A stretch of DNA of 64,000 bases from Oxalobacteraceae bacterium AB_14 (lineage in GTDB: Bacteria > Pseudomonadota > Gammaproteobacteria > Burkholderiales > Burkholderiaceae_D): NCBI GenBank assembly GCA_000381565.1, contig KB906725.1:873785-937784 (forward strand), written 5' to 3'. The position numbers and the translations under genes are program-made. The notes below the pieces were generated by a model. That model was not told the DNA's origin. It was given only the letters and a program-made list of their open reading frames with translations, and ran no database searches. Positions within the stretch are counted from its first letter, which is position 1. Every line of letters begins with the position of its first letter. Positions 1-9,334 of the stretch are shown here, one piece after another.

Positions 1-1949
1 GCGTCGGCGGCGCCACGCAGCACCACCACATCGCCCGCCTCCAGCACCAGCTCGGGCGTCACCTCCAGCCGGCCTTTGCCGCGCCGGATGCTGCTCACGA
101 CGGCGCCCGCGCCGGCCACGTCGATCTCGCCCAGGGACTTGCCCACGCTGACCGCGCTGCCGCTCAAGGTGACCGAATGCAGCCGCTCCAGGTCGGCCTC
201 TTCGCCGGCGTCGCTGGCGCCGTGGAAGTAGCCGCGCAGCGAGGCGTAGCGCTCCTCGCGCGCCGTCTGCACCCGGTGCACCACGCGCCGCAAGGGCACG
301 CCCAGCATCACCAGCGCGTGCGAGGCCAGCATCAGGCTGCCCTCCATCAGCTCCGGCACCACTTCCGCCGCGCCGGCCGCTTTCAGCCGGTCGAGGTCGG
401 TGTCGTCGTGGGAGCGCACGATCACCGGCAGGGCCGGCGCCAGCTCGTGCACCAGGTGCAGCACCTTCAGCGCCGACGCCGTGCTGGCGTAGGTGATCAC
501 CACCGCGCTGGCGCGGTAGATGCCGGCCGCGACCAGGCTCTCGCGCCGCGCCGCGTCGCCGTAGGACACGTGGCGGCCGGCGCTCTGCGCCTCCTGCACC
601 CGCTCCGGGTCCAGGTCCAGCGCGTGGTAGTCGATCTGCTCTTCGCCCAGCAAGGTCGCCAGGCTTTGCCCGCTGCGGCCGAAGCCGCACACGATCACGT
701 GCTTGTTGGTCGACATGGTGCGGCTGGCGATCTTGGTCAGCGCCAGCGACTGCATCATCCACTCGTTGCTGGACACCTTCATGACGATCTGGTCCGACTT
801 GGAGATGATGAACGGCGCCACCAGCATCGACAGCACCATCGACGCCAGCACCACCTGGATGATGAACGGGTCCATCAGGTGGTTGCCGCCCGCCAGGTTC
901 AGCAGCACGAAGCCGAACTCGCCCGCCTGCGCCAGCGCCAGGCCGGTGCGCATCGACACGCCGTCGGAGGCGCCGAACAGCTTGGCCAGGCCGGCGATCA
1001 GCGCGAACTTCAGCAGCACCGGTCCGGCCAGCAGCACCAGCACCAGCCACCAGTGCGCCAGCACCATCTGCACATTGAGCAGCATGCCGATGGTGATGAA
1101 GAACAGTCCCAGCAGCACGTCGCGGAAGGGCTTGATGTCCTCTTCCACCTGGTGCTTGTATTCGGTCTCGGAAATGAGCATGCCGGCCACGAAGGCGCCC
1201 AGCGCGAGCGACAGGCCGGCGCGCTCGGTGATCCAGGCCGCGCCCAGCGTGATCAACAGCAGGTTCAGCATGAACAGCTCCTGCGAGCGCCGCTTGACCA
1301 CGATGGTGAACCAGCCGCGCACCAGCTTCTGGCCGAAGAACAGCAGCAGCGCCAGCACGATCACGGCCTTGACGCCGGCCCAGGCCAGGGTCTCGGCCAG
1401 CGCGTCCGGCCGTTGGCCCAGCGAGGGGATCAGGATCAGCAGCGGCACCACGGCCAGATCCTGGAACAGCAGGATGCCGATGATCTTGCGGCCGTGCTCG
1501 CTCTCCAGTTCCAGCCGCTCGGTCAGCATTTTTGACACGATGGCGGTCGACGACATGGCCAGCGCGCCGCCCAGCGCGAACGAGGCTTGCCAGCCGATGT
1601 GGATGCCCGACGGCAGTTGGGTGGCGATGGCCCAGCCGAACAGCATGGTGGCGACGATGGTCAGCACCACCTGCGCCATGCCCAGCCCGAACACGATGCC
1701 GCGCATGGCCATCAGCTTGGGCAGGGAGAACTCCAGCCCGATGGAGAACATCAGGAACACCACGCCGAATTCGGCCAGCGAGTGGAACGCTTCGCTAGCC
1801 TCGGCCAGGCCCAGCGCGTGGGGGCCGATCAGGATGCCGACCGCCAGGTAGCCCAGCATCGGCGGCAAGTGCATCATGCGGAAGGCGACGACGCCCAGCA
1901 CCGCGCTCCCCAATAACAACAATGTTAATTCCAAAGGTGAAAACGTCAT
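1..1949 (-). CDS. KefB/KefC-type monovalent cation:proton antiporter (CPA2 family), 3' end outside window
   Basis: This is an inner-membrane K+/H+ antiporter with a cytosolic regulatory domain. The minus-strand reading from the ATG at 1949 gives about 649 residues with no stop before the window edge. It starts MTFSPLELTLLLLGSAVLG and has about a dozen hydrophobic segments typical of the Na_H_Exchanger fold up to about residue 380. A Rossmann TrkA-N domain follows (VIVCGFGRSGQSLATLL, near residue 415). The window ends inside the TrkA-C-like domain, so only a few residues should be missing. The family is gated by nucleotides or glutathione adducts and protects against electrophiles or osmotic stress. 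YbaL or a KefB-like transporter are the alternatives; the exact ion and ligand cannot be told. It is divergent from kdsD. Confidence 0.88.
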   Translation of the reverse strand, partial: MTFSPLELTLLLLGSAVLGVVAFRMMHLPPMLGYLAVGILIGPHALGLAEASEAFHSLAEFGVVFLMFSIGLEFSLPKLMAMRGIVFGLGMAQVVLTIVATMLFGWAIATQLPSGIHIGWQASFALGGALAMSSTAIVSKMLTERLELESEHGRKIIGILLFQDLAVVPLLILIPSLGQRPDALAETLAWAGVKAVIVLALLLFFGQKLVRGWFTIVVKRRSQELFMLNLLLITLGAAWITERAGLSLALGAFVAGMLISETEYKHQVEEDIKPFRDVLLGLFFITIGMLLNVQMVLAHWWLVLVLLAGPVLLKFALIAGLAKLFGASDGVSMRTGLALAQAGEFGFVLLNLAGGNHLMDPFIIQVVLASMVLSMLVAPFIISKSDQIVMKVSSNEWMMQSLALTKIASRTMSTNKHVIVCGFGRSGQSLATLLGEEQIDYHALDLDPERVQEAQSAGRHVSYGDAARRESLVAAGIYRASAVVITYASTASALKVLHLVHELAPALPVIVRSHDDTDLDRLKAAGAAEVVPELMEGSLMLASHALVMLGVPLRRVVHRVQTAREERYASLRGYFHGASDAGEEADLERLHSVTLSGSAVSVGKSLGEIDVAGAGAVVSSIRRGKGRLEVTPELVLEAGDVVVLRGAAD

Positions 1950-2065
1950 ATCAACATAGCCAGTGTTTTTGATTAAAAGCGATAATTTCGTTGTTTGTGG
2001 GCCGGCGGGGGCGTTATGTTGTGACTGGCAAGTTTTTTGCTTTCTCAATTCGGCTATACTTGGGC

Positions 2066-3088
2066 ATGAGTGTAACCCATGAAAAAACAATGCTGAAAGC
2101 TTTTGACGCAAATATGGCCGCGCATGCGTTGCGGCTGGCCCGCGACACCCTGCAGAACGAAGCAGAGGCGATCGCCGCCCTGAATGCCCGCATGGACGCC
2201 GACGACAGCGTGGTGCTGGCCATCGAACTGCTGCTGAACTGCAAGGGCCGCGTGGTCGTGTCCGGCATCGGCAAGTCCGGCCATATCGGCCGCAAGATCG
2301 CCGCCACGCTGGCCTCGACCGGCACTCCGGCGCTGTTCGTGCACCCGGCCGAAGCGGCCCATGGCGACCTCGGCATGGTGACCGCCGACGATGCCTTCAT
2401 CGCCATTTCCTACTCCGGCGAAAGCGCCGAGCTGATGACCATCCTGCCGGTGGTCAAGCGCATGGGCAGCAAGGTCATCGCCATGACCGGCAAGCCCGGC
2501 TCCAGCCTGGCCGGGATCGCCGACGTCCACCTGAACGTGGCCGTGGCCAAGGAAGCCTGCCCGATGAACCTGGCGCCGACCACCTCGACCACCGTCACGC
2601 TGGCGCTGGGCGACGCCATCGCCGTCGCGCTGCTGGATCTGCGCGGCTTCAAGGAAGACGACTTCGCCCGCTCGCATCCGGGCGGCGCGCTGGGCCGCCG
2701 CCTGCTGACCCGCGTGCGCGACGTCATGCGCAGCGGCGACGCCGTGCCGAAAGTCACCGCCGACGTCAAGCTGACCGACGCGCTGCTGGAGATCACGCAG
2801 AAGGGCATGGGCATGACCGCCGTGGTCGACGCCGACGACAAGCCGGTCGGCGTGTTCACCGACGGCGACCTGCGGCGCATGATCGAGAAGGTCCAGGACT
2901 TCACCAAGGTCGTGATCCGCGACGTGATGCACGCCAACCCGCGCAGCATTTCGCCGGAAAAGCTGGCGGTCGACGCCGTGGCCGTGATGGAACAGTTCCG
3001 CATCAACCAGATGCTGGTGACCGACGCCGACGGCAAGCTGGTCGGCGCGCTGCACATCCACGACCTGACCCGCGCAAAAGTAATCTAA
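2066..3088 (+). CDS. kdsD: D-arabinose 5-phosphate isomerase
   Basis: The enzyme converts ribulose 5-phosphate to arabinose 5-phosphate, the first step of Kdo synthesis, in the cytosol. An N-terminal SIS domain carries GIGKSGHIGRKIAATLASTGTP and HPAEAAHGDLGMV (about residues 60-110), and two CBS repeats form the C-terminal third (VMRSGDAVPKV; VMHANPRSIS). Length (340 aa) matches the family (about 328). The start is uncertain: ATG 2066 (MSVTHEKT) or ATG 2090 (MLKAFDAN). Neither has a clear Shine-Dalgarno, and the open frame also runs upstream to 1991. The TAA overlaps the kdsC ATG by one base (TAATG), so the two are probably translationally coupled. Confidence 0.95.
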   Translation: MSVTHEKTMLKAFDANMAAHALRLARDTLQNEAEAIAALNARMDADDSVVLAIELLLNCKGRVVVSGIGKSGHIGRKIAATLASTGTPALFVHPAEAAHGDLGMVTADDAFIAISYSGESAELMTILPVVKRMGSKVIAMTGKPGSSLAGIADVHLNVAVAKEACPMNLAPTTSTTVTLALGDAIAVALLDLRGFKEDDFARSHPGGALGRRLLTRVRDVMRSGDAVPKVTADVKLTDALLEITQKGMGMTAVVDADDKPVGVFTDGDLRRMIEKVQDFTKVVIRDVMHANPRSISPEKLAVDAVAVMEQFRINQMLVTDADGKLVGALHIHDLTRAKVI

Positions 3089-3630
3089 TGAGTGATCCGA
3101 TGACCGAACCAACGTATGTGGAACGCGCCGCGCGCGTCAAGCTGATGATCTTCGACGTCGACGGCGTGCTGACCGACGGCAGCCTGCACTACGGCGCCGA
3201 CGGCGAAGCGCTGAAGACCTTCAACGTGCATGACGGCCTGGGCATCAAGCTGCTGCAGGAATCCGGCCTGCAGACCGCCATCATCAGCGCGCGTATTTCC
3301 TCGCAGGTGAGCAGGCGCGCGGCCGACCTCGGCATCGTCCATCTGCACCAGGGCGGCCACGACAAGCTGACGCCGTTCAAGGCGCTGCTGGAAAAGACCG
3401 GCCTCACCGCCGAGCAGGTCGGCTTCATCGGCGACGACGTGGTCGACCTGCCGATCCTGACGCGGGTCGGCTTCGCCGTCGCCGTGCCGAACGGCCGCGC
3501 CGAAGTGCTGGAGCGCGCCCACCACACCACGGTGGCCGCCGGCGGCCGCGGCGCGGTGCGCGAAGTGTGCGAGTTGCTGCTGCACGCGCAGGGCAGCTAC
3601 GAGCGCGTGATGGCGCAGTTCCTGGTTTGA
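3088..3630 (+). CDS. kdsC: 3-deoxy-D-manno-octulosonate 8-phosphate phosphatase
   Basis: This HAD-superfamily phosphatase releases Kdo from Kdo-8-P. HAD motif I is FDVDGVLTDG (about residues 23-32), and the later Mg-binding motif is GFIGDDVVDLPIL (about residue 112). At 180 aa it has the family length and no cap domain, as expected for the tetrameric KdsC. It overlaps kdsD by one base and is followed 12 bp later by lptC, giving the common kdsD-kdsC-lptC-lptA-lptB order. A second in-frame ATG (MTEPTYVE, 3100) is an alternative start. Confidence 0.95.
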   Translation: MSDPMTEPTYVERAARVKLMIFDVDGVLTDGSLHYGADGEALKTFNVHDGLGIKLLQESGLQTAIISARISSQVSRRAADLGIVHLHQGGHDKLTPFKALLEKTGLTAEQVGFIGDDVVDLPILTRVGFAVAVPNGRAEVLERAHHTTVAAGGRGAVREVCELLLHAQGSYERVMAQFLV

Positions 3631-3642
3631 CGGGGATAGCCC

Positions 3643-4236
3643 ATGCGTAAAAAGACAGCCCATCGCTGGCAGCTCACCGTCATCATGATGGTCGGCGCGT
3701 TTGTCGCCGTCGGCAGCTTCTGGCTGGTGCAGGTGGTCAACCAGGCCGGCCAGGATGCGCAGGTGGACCAGCATCGCAACGAGCCGGACTACATCATCGA
3801 CCGCTTCAGCATGGTGCGCATGAACAAGGCCGGCCAGCCGGCCTACATCATCTCCGGCGAAAAGCTGACCCACCGGCCGGTCGACGATGCCTCCGTCATC
3901 GACAAGCCGTATGTGCACAGCCTGTCCGGCGACCAGCCGCCGATGAATATCAATGCCGACACCGCCCATGTCGACCAGGGCAATACGCGTGTCAAGCTCG
4001 AGGGCAATGTGAGCGTGGTGCGCCCGGCCGGGCCGCAGGCGCAGGCGATGCGCATGACCACGCCGGCCTTGACCGTGTATCCGGACGAAGAACGGATGGA
4101 AACGGCCAGCCCGGTGGCGCTGGAAGTGGGCAACGCCACCGCCAACGGCATCGGCATGAAGGCCAACAACGCCACCCGCGAGGTGCAGCTGGGCGGACGC
4201 GGGCAGCTGGTGATGCCGCCGCGCGCCGGCCATTGA
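3643..4236 (+). CDS. lptC: LPS export ABC transporter periplasmic protein LptC
   Basis: LptC is a bitopic inner-membrane protein that takes LPS from LptB2FG and passes it to LptA. One N-terminal membrane anchor (about residues 12-30, LTVIMMVGAFVAVGSFWLVQ) precedes a periplasmic beta-jellyroll domain, with SGEKLTHRP and the conserved repeat-like strands up to residue 197. Length is close to E. coli LptC (191). It lies between kdsC and lptA, 7 bp before lptA, which strongly supports the assignment. Confidence 0.92.
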   Translation: MRKKTAHRWQLTVIMMVGAFVAVGSFWLVQVVNQAGQDAQVDQHRNEPDYIIDRFSMVRMNKAGQPAYIISGEKLTHRPVDDASVIDKPYVHSLSGDQPPMNINADTAHVDQGNTRVKLEGNVSVVRPAGPQAQAMRMTTPALTVYPDEERMETASPVALEVGNATANGIGMKANNATREVQLGGRGQLVMPPRAGH

Positions 4237-4243
4237 GGAAACA

Positions 4244-4855
4244 ATGAGGATGAATGGAATGACGATGAAGAAACTGATACTCTCGGCGGCGATGTTGTTG
4301 ATGGCGGCCGCTGCGGCCCACGCGGAAAAAGCCGACGCCAACAAGCCGACCAAGATCGACTACGACGAACTGCAAATCGACGACGTCAAGCAGATCAAGA
4401 CGCTGATCGGCAATGTCGTGCTGACGCGCGGCACGTTGCTGATGAAGTCGCCGAAGGCGGTGGTGACCACCGATCCGGAAGGCTATAACTTCGTCGTGCT
4501 GACCAGCACGCCGGGTACGCTGTCGACCTTCCGCCAGAAGCGCGACGGCGCCGGCGACCAGTGGATCGAGGGCGAAGCCGAGCGCATCGAATACAGCGAC
4601 AAGACCGACCTGGTCAAGCTGTTCTCGAAAGCCAGGGTGCGCCAGCTGGAAGGCCCGCGCATGACCAGCGAAGTCAACAGCGAGTTCATCTCCTACGACA
4701 GCCGCACCGAACATTTCGACGTCAAGAACGACGTCTCCGGCGTCAGCAAGCCGGGCGCCGGCCGCGGCACCATGGTGATCCAGCCGACCATCCGTCCGGC
4801 CGCGCCGGCAGCATCTGCACCGGCCGCGTCGACCCCGCCGGCCACGGAGAAGTAA
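4244..4855 (+). CDS. lptA: Lipopolysaccharide transport periplasmic protein LptA
   Basis: LptA forms the periplasmic bridge for LPS between LptC and LptD. A Sec signal peptide is visible (MKKLILSAAMLLMAAAAAHA, cleavage after AHA). An OstA-like beta-jellyroll domain follows, with conserved KIDYDELQIDDVKQIKTLIGNV and EGEAERIEYSD. The Ala/Pro-rich C-terminal tail (APAASAPAASTPPATEK) is probably disordered. Start ATG 4244 has GAGGAA just upstream; ATG 4265 would give the cleaner signal peptide. It sits in the kds-lpt operon and lptB starts 3 bp after its stop. Confidence 0.93.
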   Translation: MRMNGMTMKKLILSAAMLLMAAAAAHAEKADANKPTKIDYDELQIDDVKQIKTLIGNVVLTRGTLLMKSPKAVVTTDPEGYNFVVLTSTPGTLSTFRQKRDGAGDQWIEGEAERIEYSDKTDLVKLFSKARVRQLEGPRMTSEVNSEFISYDSRTEHFDVKNDVSGVSKPGAGRGTMVIQPTIRPAAPAASAPAASTPPATEK

Positions 4856-4857
4856 GC

Positions 4858-5610
<753 letters not shown>

Positions 5611-5615
5611 AACCC

Positions 5616-7094
5616 ATGAAACAGTCTTTGCAACTGCGCACGTCGCAGCACCTCGCGCTGACACCTCAGTTGCAGCAGTCGATCCGGCTGCTGCAACTGT
5701 CGACGCTGGAGCTGCACCAGGAACTGGAACAGCTGCTGACCGATAATCCGCTGCTGGAGCGTCTCGACGACCCGCTGGACCGCTCGCTGCGGCTGCTGTC
5801 GGACGGCGCCATCAGCCAGCAAGCCCCGGTCGGCGACGCGCCGCCCGAGGGCCCGCCCAACGCGCAAGAGGCGCCGGCCGCCGACGCCGACAACTACGAC
5901 GGCCCGGCCGCCGACACCGAAAGCACCAGCAGCGACGCCGACGTCGACTGGAGCGACGCCGGCCGCAGCAAGGCGCCCGACGACGAGGACTCGCGTCCGC
6001 AACTGGAGGCCAGCCACTGCACCTTGCGCGAGCACCTGATGGAGCAGATGCGGGTGACGGTGCTGGAGATGCGCGACCGCGCGCTGGTCGAGCTGATCAT
6101 CGACGCGCTGGACGAGAACGGCTACCTCGAGGAATCGCTGGAAGACATCCTGGCGCGCCTGCCGGAAGAACTGGAACTGGAGCTCGACGAGCTGCAGACC
6201 GCCCTGTCGATGCTGCAAAGCTTCGATCCGATGGGGGTGGGCGCGCGCAACGCATCCGAATGCCTGGCGCTGCAGATCAAGCGCCTGCCGGGCATACCGA
6301 TGGTGACGCGGCGCATGGCGCTGACCATCGTTGAAAATCATTTGACCTGGTTTGCCCAGCGCGATTTCAACAAACTGAAGAAGGCGCTGCTGTGCGACGA
6401 CGAGGATTTGCGCGAAGCACAAACCGTCATCCGCCAGTGCAATCCGCATCCGGGTTCGGCGTTCGCGTCGGACGTGTCGGACTATGTGGTGCCGGACGTG
6501 ATCGTCAAAAAAGCGCGCAACGGCTGGCAAGTAAGCCTGAACAACGACGTCATGCCGCGCCTGCGCGTGAACGCCATGTACGCCAACCTGCTCAAGCAGG
6601 GAAAGGGCGAGGGCGCGATGGGCGCGCAGCTGCAGGAAGCGAAGTGGCTGATCAAGAATATGCGCCAGCGTTTCGACACGATCTTGCGCGTCGCACAAGC
6701 GATAGTAGAACGACAAAAGAACTTTTTCTCCCATGGCGCCGTTGCCATGCGCCCCCTTGTGCTTCGCGAAATTGCTGATACACTGGGTCTACACGAGAGC
6801 ACTATTTCTCGTGTAACAACTCAAAAATATATGCTGACCCCGCATGGCATGTTTGAGTTGAAATATTTCTTTGGTAGCCATGTCGCCACCGAAGCGGGGG
6901 GGGAAGCAAGTTCGACGGCGATACGCGCACTCATCGTGCAATTGACAGGAGCAGAAGACCCGAAAAATCCTTTATCCGACAGTAAGATTGCGGACATGCT
7001 GGGAGAACAAGGCATGGTGATTGCGCGACGCACTGTTGCCAAATATCGCGAAGCGTTGAAGATCCCGCCAGTCAGTCTCCGTAAATCTTTGTAG
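5616..7094 (+). CDS. rpoN: RNA polymerase sigma-54 factor
   Basis: Sigma-54 directs RNA polymerase to -24/-12 promoters that need enhancer-binding ATPases. The N-terminal glutamine-rich activator-interaction region is clear (LTPQLQQSIRLLQLSTLELHQELEQLL). An acidic, Ala-rich linker (about residues 65-130) and the core-binding domain follow. The diagnostic RpoN box ARRTVAKYREALKIPP lies at the C-terminus (about residue 467). At 492 aa it has the usual length. lptB-rpoN-hpf is a conserved order. Confidence 0.96.
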   Translation: MKQSLQLRTSQHLALTPQLQQSIRLLQLSTLELHQELEQLLTDNPLLERLDDPLDRSLRLLSDGAISQQAPVGDAPPEGPPNAQEAPAADADNYDGPAADTESTSSDADVDWSDAGRSKAPDDEDSRPQLEASHCTLREHLMEQMRVTVLEMRDRALVELIIDALDENGYLEESLEDILARLPEELELELDELQTALSMLQSFDPMGVGARNASECLALQIKRLPGIPMVTRRMALTIVENHLTWFAQRDFNKLKKALLCDDEDLREAQTVIRQCNPHPGSAFASDVSDYVVPDVIVKKARNGWQVSLNNDVMPRLRVNAMYANLLKQGKGEGAMGAQLQEAKWLIKNMRQRFDTILRVAQAIVERQKNFFSHGAVAMRPLVLREIADTLGLHESTISRVTTQKYMLTPHGMFELKYFFGSHVATEAGGEASSTAIRALIVQLTGAEDPKNPLSDSKIADMLGEQGMVIARRTVAKYREALKIPPVSLRKSL

Positions 7095-7171
7095 TTATTT
7101 GGTTCCTGCGCGCCCGGCGGCAATGGGCTCCGCACTAACCGTAAGAAGCGACATCATCTTTAGGAGTGTGT

Positions 7172-7531
7172 ATGAATCTCACCATCAGTGGACATCATCT
7201 CGAAGTGACCTCGGCCATCCGTGAATACGTGCAGAACAAGCTGGAACGCGTCACCCGCCACTTTGATCAAGTGATTGATATTGCTGTCATCCTGACTGTA
7301 GATAACCTCAAAGAGAAAGAGAAACGCCAGAAGGCTGAAATCAATCTGCGCATGTCGGGCAAGACCGTCTACGTGGAAAGCCTGTCGCAGGACCTGTACG
7401 CCGCCATCGATACCTTGATCGACAAGCTGGATCGGCAGGTCATGAAGTACAAAGCCAAGGTCCAAGAGCACGGCCACGATGCGATCAAGCATCTCCCGGA
7501 TAGCTACGAACCCGCTGCCGCCGCCCTATAA
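7172..7531 (+). CDS. hpf: Ribosome hibernation promoting factor, short form
   Basis: HPF binds the 30S decoding region and inactivates ribosomes in stationary phase. The 119-aa protein starts MNLTISGHHLEVTSAIREYV, the sigma-54 modulation/S30AE signature, and has no long C-terminal dimerisation domain, so it is the short form. TAGGAG at 7161-7166 is the ribosome-binding site for ATG 7172; a GTG inside that site is unlikely to be used. It follows rpoN by 77 bp and ends 26 bp before a strong terminator. Confidence 0.94.
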   Translation: MNLTISGHHLEVTSAIREYVQNKLERVTRHFDQVIDIAVILTVDNLKEKEKRQKAEINLRMSGKTVYVESLSQDLYAAIDTLIDKLDRQVMKYKAKVQEHGHDAIKHLPDSYEPAAAAL

Positions 7532-7557
7532 CAACGGCCCCGGCACCATCCAACTAA

Positions 7558-7579
7558 GGGCGCAGAGGCGCCCTTTTTT
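7558..7579 (+). terminator. Rho-independent terminator after hpf
   Basis: A perfect 6-bp GC stem (GGGCGC / GCGCCC) with a 4-nt loop is followed by six T residues. It closes the kds-lpt-rpoN-hpf transcription unit. Confidence 0.88.
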
Positions 7580-7624
7580 GCGCCCGCAGTAAAATAGGGT
7601 TTTCACCACGACCCCAGAGACTCC

Positions 7625-8710
7625 ATGAGCGAATACGTCCACACCAGCGTCAGCAACGGAACCGGCTTCATCACGCTGGACCGGCCCAAGGCCCTGAACT
7701 CTTTATCGCTGGCGATGGTGCGCGATATCACGCGGGCGCTGCTGGCCTGGCGCGACGACAGCGGCGTCGCCGCCGTCGTCATCCGCAGCAGCAGCGAAAA
7801 GGCCTTCTGCGCCGGCGGCGACATCCGCTTCTTCTACGACGCCGGCCGCGCCACGCCGCAGGGCGGCAGCGCGCTGGTCGAGGACTTCTTCACCGAGGAG
7901 TACGCGCTCAACCACCTGATCCACTTTTATCCCAAGCCCTACATCGCGCTGATGGATGGCGTGGTCATGGGCGGCGGCATGGGCGTGGCGCAGGGAGGTC
8001 CGGACTGCCGCGTGCGCGTCGTCACCGAGCGGACCAAGATGGCCATGCCGGAAGTGAACATCGGCCTGTTCCCGGACGTGGGCGGCAGCTATTTCCTGGC
8101 GCGCGCGCCGGGCAAGCTGGGCTGCTACCTGGGCGTCACCGGCGTCACCATCGGCGCGGCCGATGCGCTGTACGCGGGGCTGGCCGACCACTTCGTGCCG
8201 GGCAGTGAAGTGGCGGCCTTGTCGGCGCTGCTGGACTCGACGCCGGGCACCGGCCTGGCCGCGGCCATTGCGGCCTTTGCCGCACCATTCAAGGCCGCTG
8301 CGGGTGACAGCAAGCTGGCGGCCGAGCGCGCCGCCATCGACCGCCACTTCGGCGCCGGCTCGGTGTCCGCCATCGTCGCCTCGCTGAAAACGGACGACAG
8401 CGCCTTCGCGCAAAAGACGCTGCAAGTGATGGCCACCCGCTCGCCGCTGATGATGTGCGTGACGCACGAGCTGGTCCGGCGCGGCGCGACATTGGACGTG
8501 GCCGATTGCCTGCGCATGGAGCGCACGCTGGTGCGCCGCAACTTCGAGGATGGCGAAGTGATCGAAGGCGTGCGCGCGCTGGTCATCGACAAGGACAACG
8601 CGCCGCGATGGAAGCCGGCCTCGCTGGACGAGGTCGACGAGGCGATGGTGCAGCGTTTCTTCCAGCCGGTGTGGCCGGATTACGCCCACCCGCTGCGCCA
8701 CCTGGACTAA
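7625..8710 (+). CDS. Enoyl-CoA hydratase/isomerase family protein, likely 3-hydroxyisobutyryl-CoA hydrolase
   Basis: This crotonase-fold enzyme of 361 aa has FITLDRPKALNSLSLAMV, the oxyanion-hole segment AFCAGGDIRFFYD and the second glycine motif MDGVVMGGGMGV. VNIGLFPDVGGSYFLARAPG carries the conserved Glu/Asp of the hydrolase branch. The length and the ECH_2-type C-terminal half (KTDDSAFAQKTLQVM; SPLMMCVTHE) fit the valine-catabolism hydrolase better than a plain hydratase (about 260 aa). It appears monocistronic, downstream of the hpf terminator. Confidence 0.85.
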   Translation: MSEYVHTSVSNGTGFITLDRPKALNSLSLAMVRDITRALLAWRDDSGVAAVVIRSSSEKAFCAGGDIRFFYDAGRATPQGGSALVEDFFTEEYALNHLIHFYPKPYIALMDGVVMGGGMGVAQGGPDCRVRVVTERTKMAMPEVNIGLFPDVGGSYFLARAPGKLGCYLGVTGVTIGAADALYAGLADHFVPGSEVAALSALLDSTPGTGLAAAIAAFAAPFKAAAGDSKLAAERAAIDRHFGAGSVSAIVASLKTDDSAFAQKTLQVMATRSPLMMCVTHELVRRGATLDVADCLRMERTLVRRNFEDGEVIEGVRALVIDKDNAPRWKPASLDEVDEAMVQRFFQPVWPDYAHPLRHLD

Positions 8711-8734
8711 GCGCCGATGGCCGTGCGCCGCCGA

Positions 8735-8983
8735 TTATGATGCGCCGGCGGTAACGGCAGTGATTGTCAGTCTTAGTCCGAATCTCTTCATTAGTTCCAG
8801 AGTCGATTTAAGGGACGGCTCACCTGCTACTTGCGTGAGCCCTTGCCCTTTGGCGACGACAGCCAATGCCGCAGAGATATGTTCGGCATCACCGGTTTCG
8901 AAAGCGTCAGCCATGAAAACTTCGACGGCCTCGGGGCTGTTGAGCGCCTGCGCCGGATCGTAAGGGGAAAATTTCTCAGCCAT
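8735..8983 (-). CDS. HigA/COG3636-like antitoxin with an incomplete helix-turn-helix
   Basis: This 82-aa protein starts MAEKFSPYDPAQALNSPEAVEVFMADAF, the N-terminal signature of putative addiction-module antidotes. The DNA-binding core is short. GQGLTQVA runs straight into GEPSLKSTLELMKRFGLRL, where the family normally has about 16 more residues (of the type xExGLxRExLYKALS) forming the recognition helix. It overlaps the upstream toxin gene by 8 bp, in the toxin-first order typical of this class. The protein may still bind the toxin, but DNA binding is doubtful. Confidence 0.75.
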   Translation of the reverse strand: MAEKFSPYDPAQALNSPEAVEVFMADAFETGDAEHISAALAVVAKGQGLTQVAGEPSLKSTLELMKRFGLRLTITAVTAGAS

Positions 8984-9281
8984 GATCTAGCCTCCATTGA
9001 AGAGCAATGCGTTTCGCGGCCCGGATATCGCGTACCTGCGAGCTTTTGTCTCCACCGCATAGCAAGACTATGATCGCATATCCGTGATGTAGGTAGTACA
9101 CGCGATAGCCGGGCCCAAAATGAAGACGTAGTTCGTTTATTCCATCGCCAATCGGCCGTGTATCGCCCGCTATACCGTTAGCCAGACGCAGCAGTCTCGA
9201 GGCCACCAACGCCGCAGCCTGCCGATCACGCAAGTTCGCAGCCCATTTACGGAACGTTTCTGATTGGATGATCTCTATCAT
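8976..9281 (-). CDS. RelE/HigB-type toxin (COG3657 addiction-module killer)
   Basis: This 101-aa protein has the family hallmarks: an N-terminal TEXFXKW-like segment (SETFRKWAANLRD), the core ELRLHFGPGYRVYY and IIVLLCGGDKSSQ with the following Asp-Ile. These toxins are usually ribosome-dependent or free mRNA endonucleases. No truncation or frameshift is seen. It is co-directional with and overlaps the antitoxin gene, and sits between housekeeping genes that are normally closer together (hpf and ptsN/rapZ). Confidence 0.83.
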   Translation of the reverse strand: MIEIIQSETFRKWAANLRDRQAAALVASRLLRLANGIAGDTRPIGDGINELRLHFGPGYRVYYLHHGYAIIVLLCGGDKSSQVRDIRAAKRIALQWRLDHG

Positions 9282-9334
9282 TCCGCAATCGTAGTGGAGG
9301 CACTACGAGCTGCATTGATCGAGATCGCTGGTGC

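Noticed and set aside
177..1851. Plus-strand open frames over the antiporter gene
   Set aside because: The minus-strand frame encodes a continuous membrane antiporter with a TrkA-N domain; the plus frames are Arg/His/Gln-rich shadows.
2055..2060. TATACT as a -10 box for kdsD
   Set aside because: It is a fair hexamer but no -35 lies at 16-18 bp, and a start there would leave ATG 2066 leaderless. Not supported enough to list.
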